From Knufia peltigerae (lineage: Eukaryota > Ascomycota > Eurotiomycetes > Chaetothyriales > Trichomeriaceae), in the NCBI GenBank assembly GCA_030247855.1, contig JAPDRN010000273.1:1-10197 (forward strand): 10,197 bases of DNA, in the 5' to 3' direction. Positions 8,361 through 10,197 of the stretch are shown here, piece after piece. The notes beneath the pieces were generated by a model that was not told where the DNA came from, searched no databases, and saw nothing but the letters and a program-made list of their open reading frames with translations. The position numbers were made by a program, and so were the translations under genes. Each line of letters begins with the position of its first letter. Position 1 is the stretch's first letter.

Positions 8361-10197
8361 ATGGCGAGCGAGGTGCAGGCGAAAGGAGACGGACAACAGT
8401 ATCATGGATCAGTCTTGGAAATTCTCACAATCGTTCTTGCTTGTGTTTCGGTCCTGGTGGTGACGGTGCGTGGAGTGGCGAGACACCGGATCAGTCGAAT
8501 CGTTGAATCTACCGATATCTTGTTGCCCGTTGCTCTGGTGAGTGACACCCGTCTTTGCTCTCTGCCACCGTTGTATACACAACAACAGGACGCTCATCAC
8601 AACAATATAAACAGGTGTTTGCACTGGCACAAACCGCGTTTGTACGCTTGGCGATCTCGAATGGCCTCGGCCGTCATGTCGACACGTTGGATGCAGATCA
8701 GGTATCAACATTCGAAAAGGTATGTTTTGTTGATCTTTCTTCGAAAACGACTAGGGATCCAGAGCTGGGGGCTGTAGTACTGGATATATGAATGAGAGTG
8801 CTGACTTGTATCTCCTCGGTAGCTCACCTACGGGGCGAACCTCCTTTTTCAACTCGTACTTGCTTTGGGCCAAGTCATTGTAGTATTGCTCATCAAGAAT
8901 GTCGAGCCACCACGGCCGGTCCGGATTGGTTGCAATTGCTTGCTTGGAATCATTGTCGTATACTCGGCGCTTGCGCTGGCCATACTTGCATTCCAATGCT
9001 CTCTTCCTACGCCATGGTTGGTGGCGGCCGACAGATGTGTCGACCGAGTGAGTCTTGCCTTCTGATACTTGTTCGACCTACGACGTATACTGACCATTGC
9101 AACCCGCAGCAAACATTCCTTACGTCCTTCATCATCGCCAGCATCGCCATAGATGCCGCCACGCTCGTTATGCCCGTCATCATGATGTGCAAAGTATCAA
9201 CCACCCGCGACAAAAAGATCTTTGCCTGCGTGCTGTTCGGCACGAGGTTCGTCTTGCCTCTGGTCACGGCTCCTCAAATCTACCATCTCCGACTCGTCAT
9301 CGTCTCCAAGGACCCGACGTGGGACCTGGTCACCCTGCAGACCTGGGTTCAGGTCGTCATGAACCTCAGCATCGTCACCGCCTCGTTGCCTTCCCTCGGT
9401 AAGGTCATGTGGGATCTTTGGGCTTTCGGTTCGAGTGTGGGAGCCAATCGGTCCGTCAAGAGCACAAACACCTCCAAAGACTTTGGACACGAACTGGGGT
9501 TCGAGACGGGCCCGCCACGGTACGAGTACCGAGAAAAACAAGGTCTCAGTGAACCCGGTCCCGTCATCTACGCGCCCGAGAAGGACACCGACGACGACAA
9601 CTGGAGTGAACAGGTCCTCGACAAGGTTCGGGAAATAGGCAGTGTCGAATCTTATGATGCAGTCATCGACCATTATGAAAAGTCACATCACAATGATGAG
9701 AAAAACCGACAACAGCAGCAGCAGCAGCAGCAGCAACAGCAACAATTTCGTCATGGTCCTCCACCATCATCATCTTCCCTGTCTCGGGCCCCTGCACCCG
9801 CGTACACTCCATCCGGCAGGTACCGTAGCAACAATTACTACCGTCGCCCGAGCATATTGTCTCCGGTGATTGAACGATCTCCGTACATTGACGGTACGAC
9901 ACCTCGTGTGCCTTCTTCACCTTCTCAACATTGGGGGAATATCAAACCACAACAACATCATCATCAACCGCAACCGCAACAACCACCACAACAATCACCA
10001 TCGCAATATGAAAATGACGACGTCCTCCTCAGACCTCCACACTCTCCACACGTGGACTCCCCCAAGCCCCCCTCGTACGCCGCCAGTTCTCACTACGACG
10101 ACGACCGTTGTTCGGAATTCGAGCAATCCGAGTTCGACGTCGACAGTTATTACTTTGGCAACACGAATTACCTCCGACAGTACGACCCGCGGAGGAC
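8361..10197 (+). CDS. Fungal rhodopsin-fold seven-transmembrane protein with long Q/P-rich tail, 3' partial
   Basis: Exons are 8361-8537, 8615-8719, 8823-9047 and 9110-10197 (open at the window end), giving 531 visible residues. Seven hydrophobic segments lie near residues 16-38, 52-72, 97-119, 129-152, 171-196, 205-228 and 245-265. The order and words match the fungal integral membrane family with a rhodopsin domain: ALAQTAFVRLAISNGLGRH, FEKLTYGANLLFQLVL, PTPWLVAADRCVDR and MNLSIVTASLPSLG. C153 and C166 flank the TM4-TM5 loop and could form a disulfide. TM7 has no lysine, so retinal binding as in true opsins is not expected. The family is related to the PTH11-like receptors, but there is no N-terminal CFEM domain. 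The tail from about 266 is soluble, with Q12 at 370-381, Q/P/H-rich stretches and acidic patches, and is probably cytoplasmic. The role (sensor or other) is unknown. The start at 8361 gives a short N terminus before TM1; an in-frame ATG at 8226 is an alternative. Confidence 0.87.
8538..8614 (+). other. Intron in the rhodopsin-fold gene, 77 nt, phase 0
   Basis: The donor GTGAGT is at 8538 and the acceptor AACAG ends at 8614. Splicing joins PVAL to VFALAQTAF within TM2. The AG at 8588 is also phase 0 but reads into a histidine/asparagine-rich non-family frame. The branch site is not obvious. Confidence 0.8.
8720..8822 (+). other. Intron in the rhodopsin-fold gene, 103 nt, phase 0
   Basis: The donor GTATGT is at 8720, a GCTGAC branch site is near 8800, and the acceptor GGTAG ends at 8822. 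Splicing joins STFEK to LTYGANLLF, the usual approach to TM3 in this family. Confidence 0.85.
9048..9109 (+). other. Intron in the rhodopsin-fold gene, 62 nt, phase 0
   Basis: The donor GTGAGT is at 9048, an ACTGAC branch site at about 9089-9094, and the acceptor CGCAG ends at 9109. Splicing joins RCVDR to QTFLTSFII at the start of TM5. Confidence 0.88.
9710..9745 (+). repeat. CAG/CAA repeat coding a 12-glutamine tract
   Basis: Twelve successive CAA/CAG codons, with seven consecutive CAG, encode Q370-Q381 of the rhodopsin-fold protein tail. Further Q/P/H-rich repeats lie at about 9949-10005. The CAG core is a likely site of length variation between isolates. Confidence 0.9.

Overview
The window looks like nuclear DNA of a filamentous ascomycete (Pezizomycotina). 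The evidence is short introns (48 to 163 nt) with GT(A/G)(A/G)GT donors and CTGAC or CTAAT branch sites, pyrimidine-rich leaders, and families typical of these fungi. A placement near Eurotiomycetes/Chaetothyriales is possible, but it is an impression and not proven by anything in the sequence. There are no signs of prokaryotic, viral or CRISPR content.

Layout: three genes, all on the + strand, separated by long intergenic spaces. (1) Positions 65-2677 hold most of a CP2/grainyhead-type transcription factor. Its first exon lies upstream of the window, and four exons are visible. (2) Positions 2678-5623 are a gene-poor interval of about 3 kb. It holds homopolymer tracts, a G-quadruplex-type motif, a perfect hairpin, a degenerate 97-bp tandem repeat and a striking density of ACGAGTA/TACTCGT words. 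(3) Positions 5760-6776 hold an intronless J-domain (DnaJ-like) protein with a polyproline linker and an unrecognised C-terminal domain. It follows a pyrimidine-rich leader with an overlapping upstream ORF. (4) Positions 6777-8360 hold its 3' region, with an AATAAA signal, and then the upstream region of the next gene, with a GGTCA/TGACC palindrome. (5) Positions 8361-10197 hold a four-exon, seven-transmembrane fungal rhodopsin-fold protein with a long Q/P/H-rich tail that runs off the window end.

Nothing ties the three genes into one pathway. They are a transcription factor whose family is linked to cell-wall and conidial programmes, an Hsp70 co-chaperone, and a membrane protein. Spacing and separate leaders suggest independent transcription units. 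The least explained parts are the word-rich interval between genes 1 and 2, the C-terminal domain of the J protein, and the regulatory options (a stop-free 3n intron, an overlapping uORF, alternative starts).
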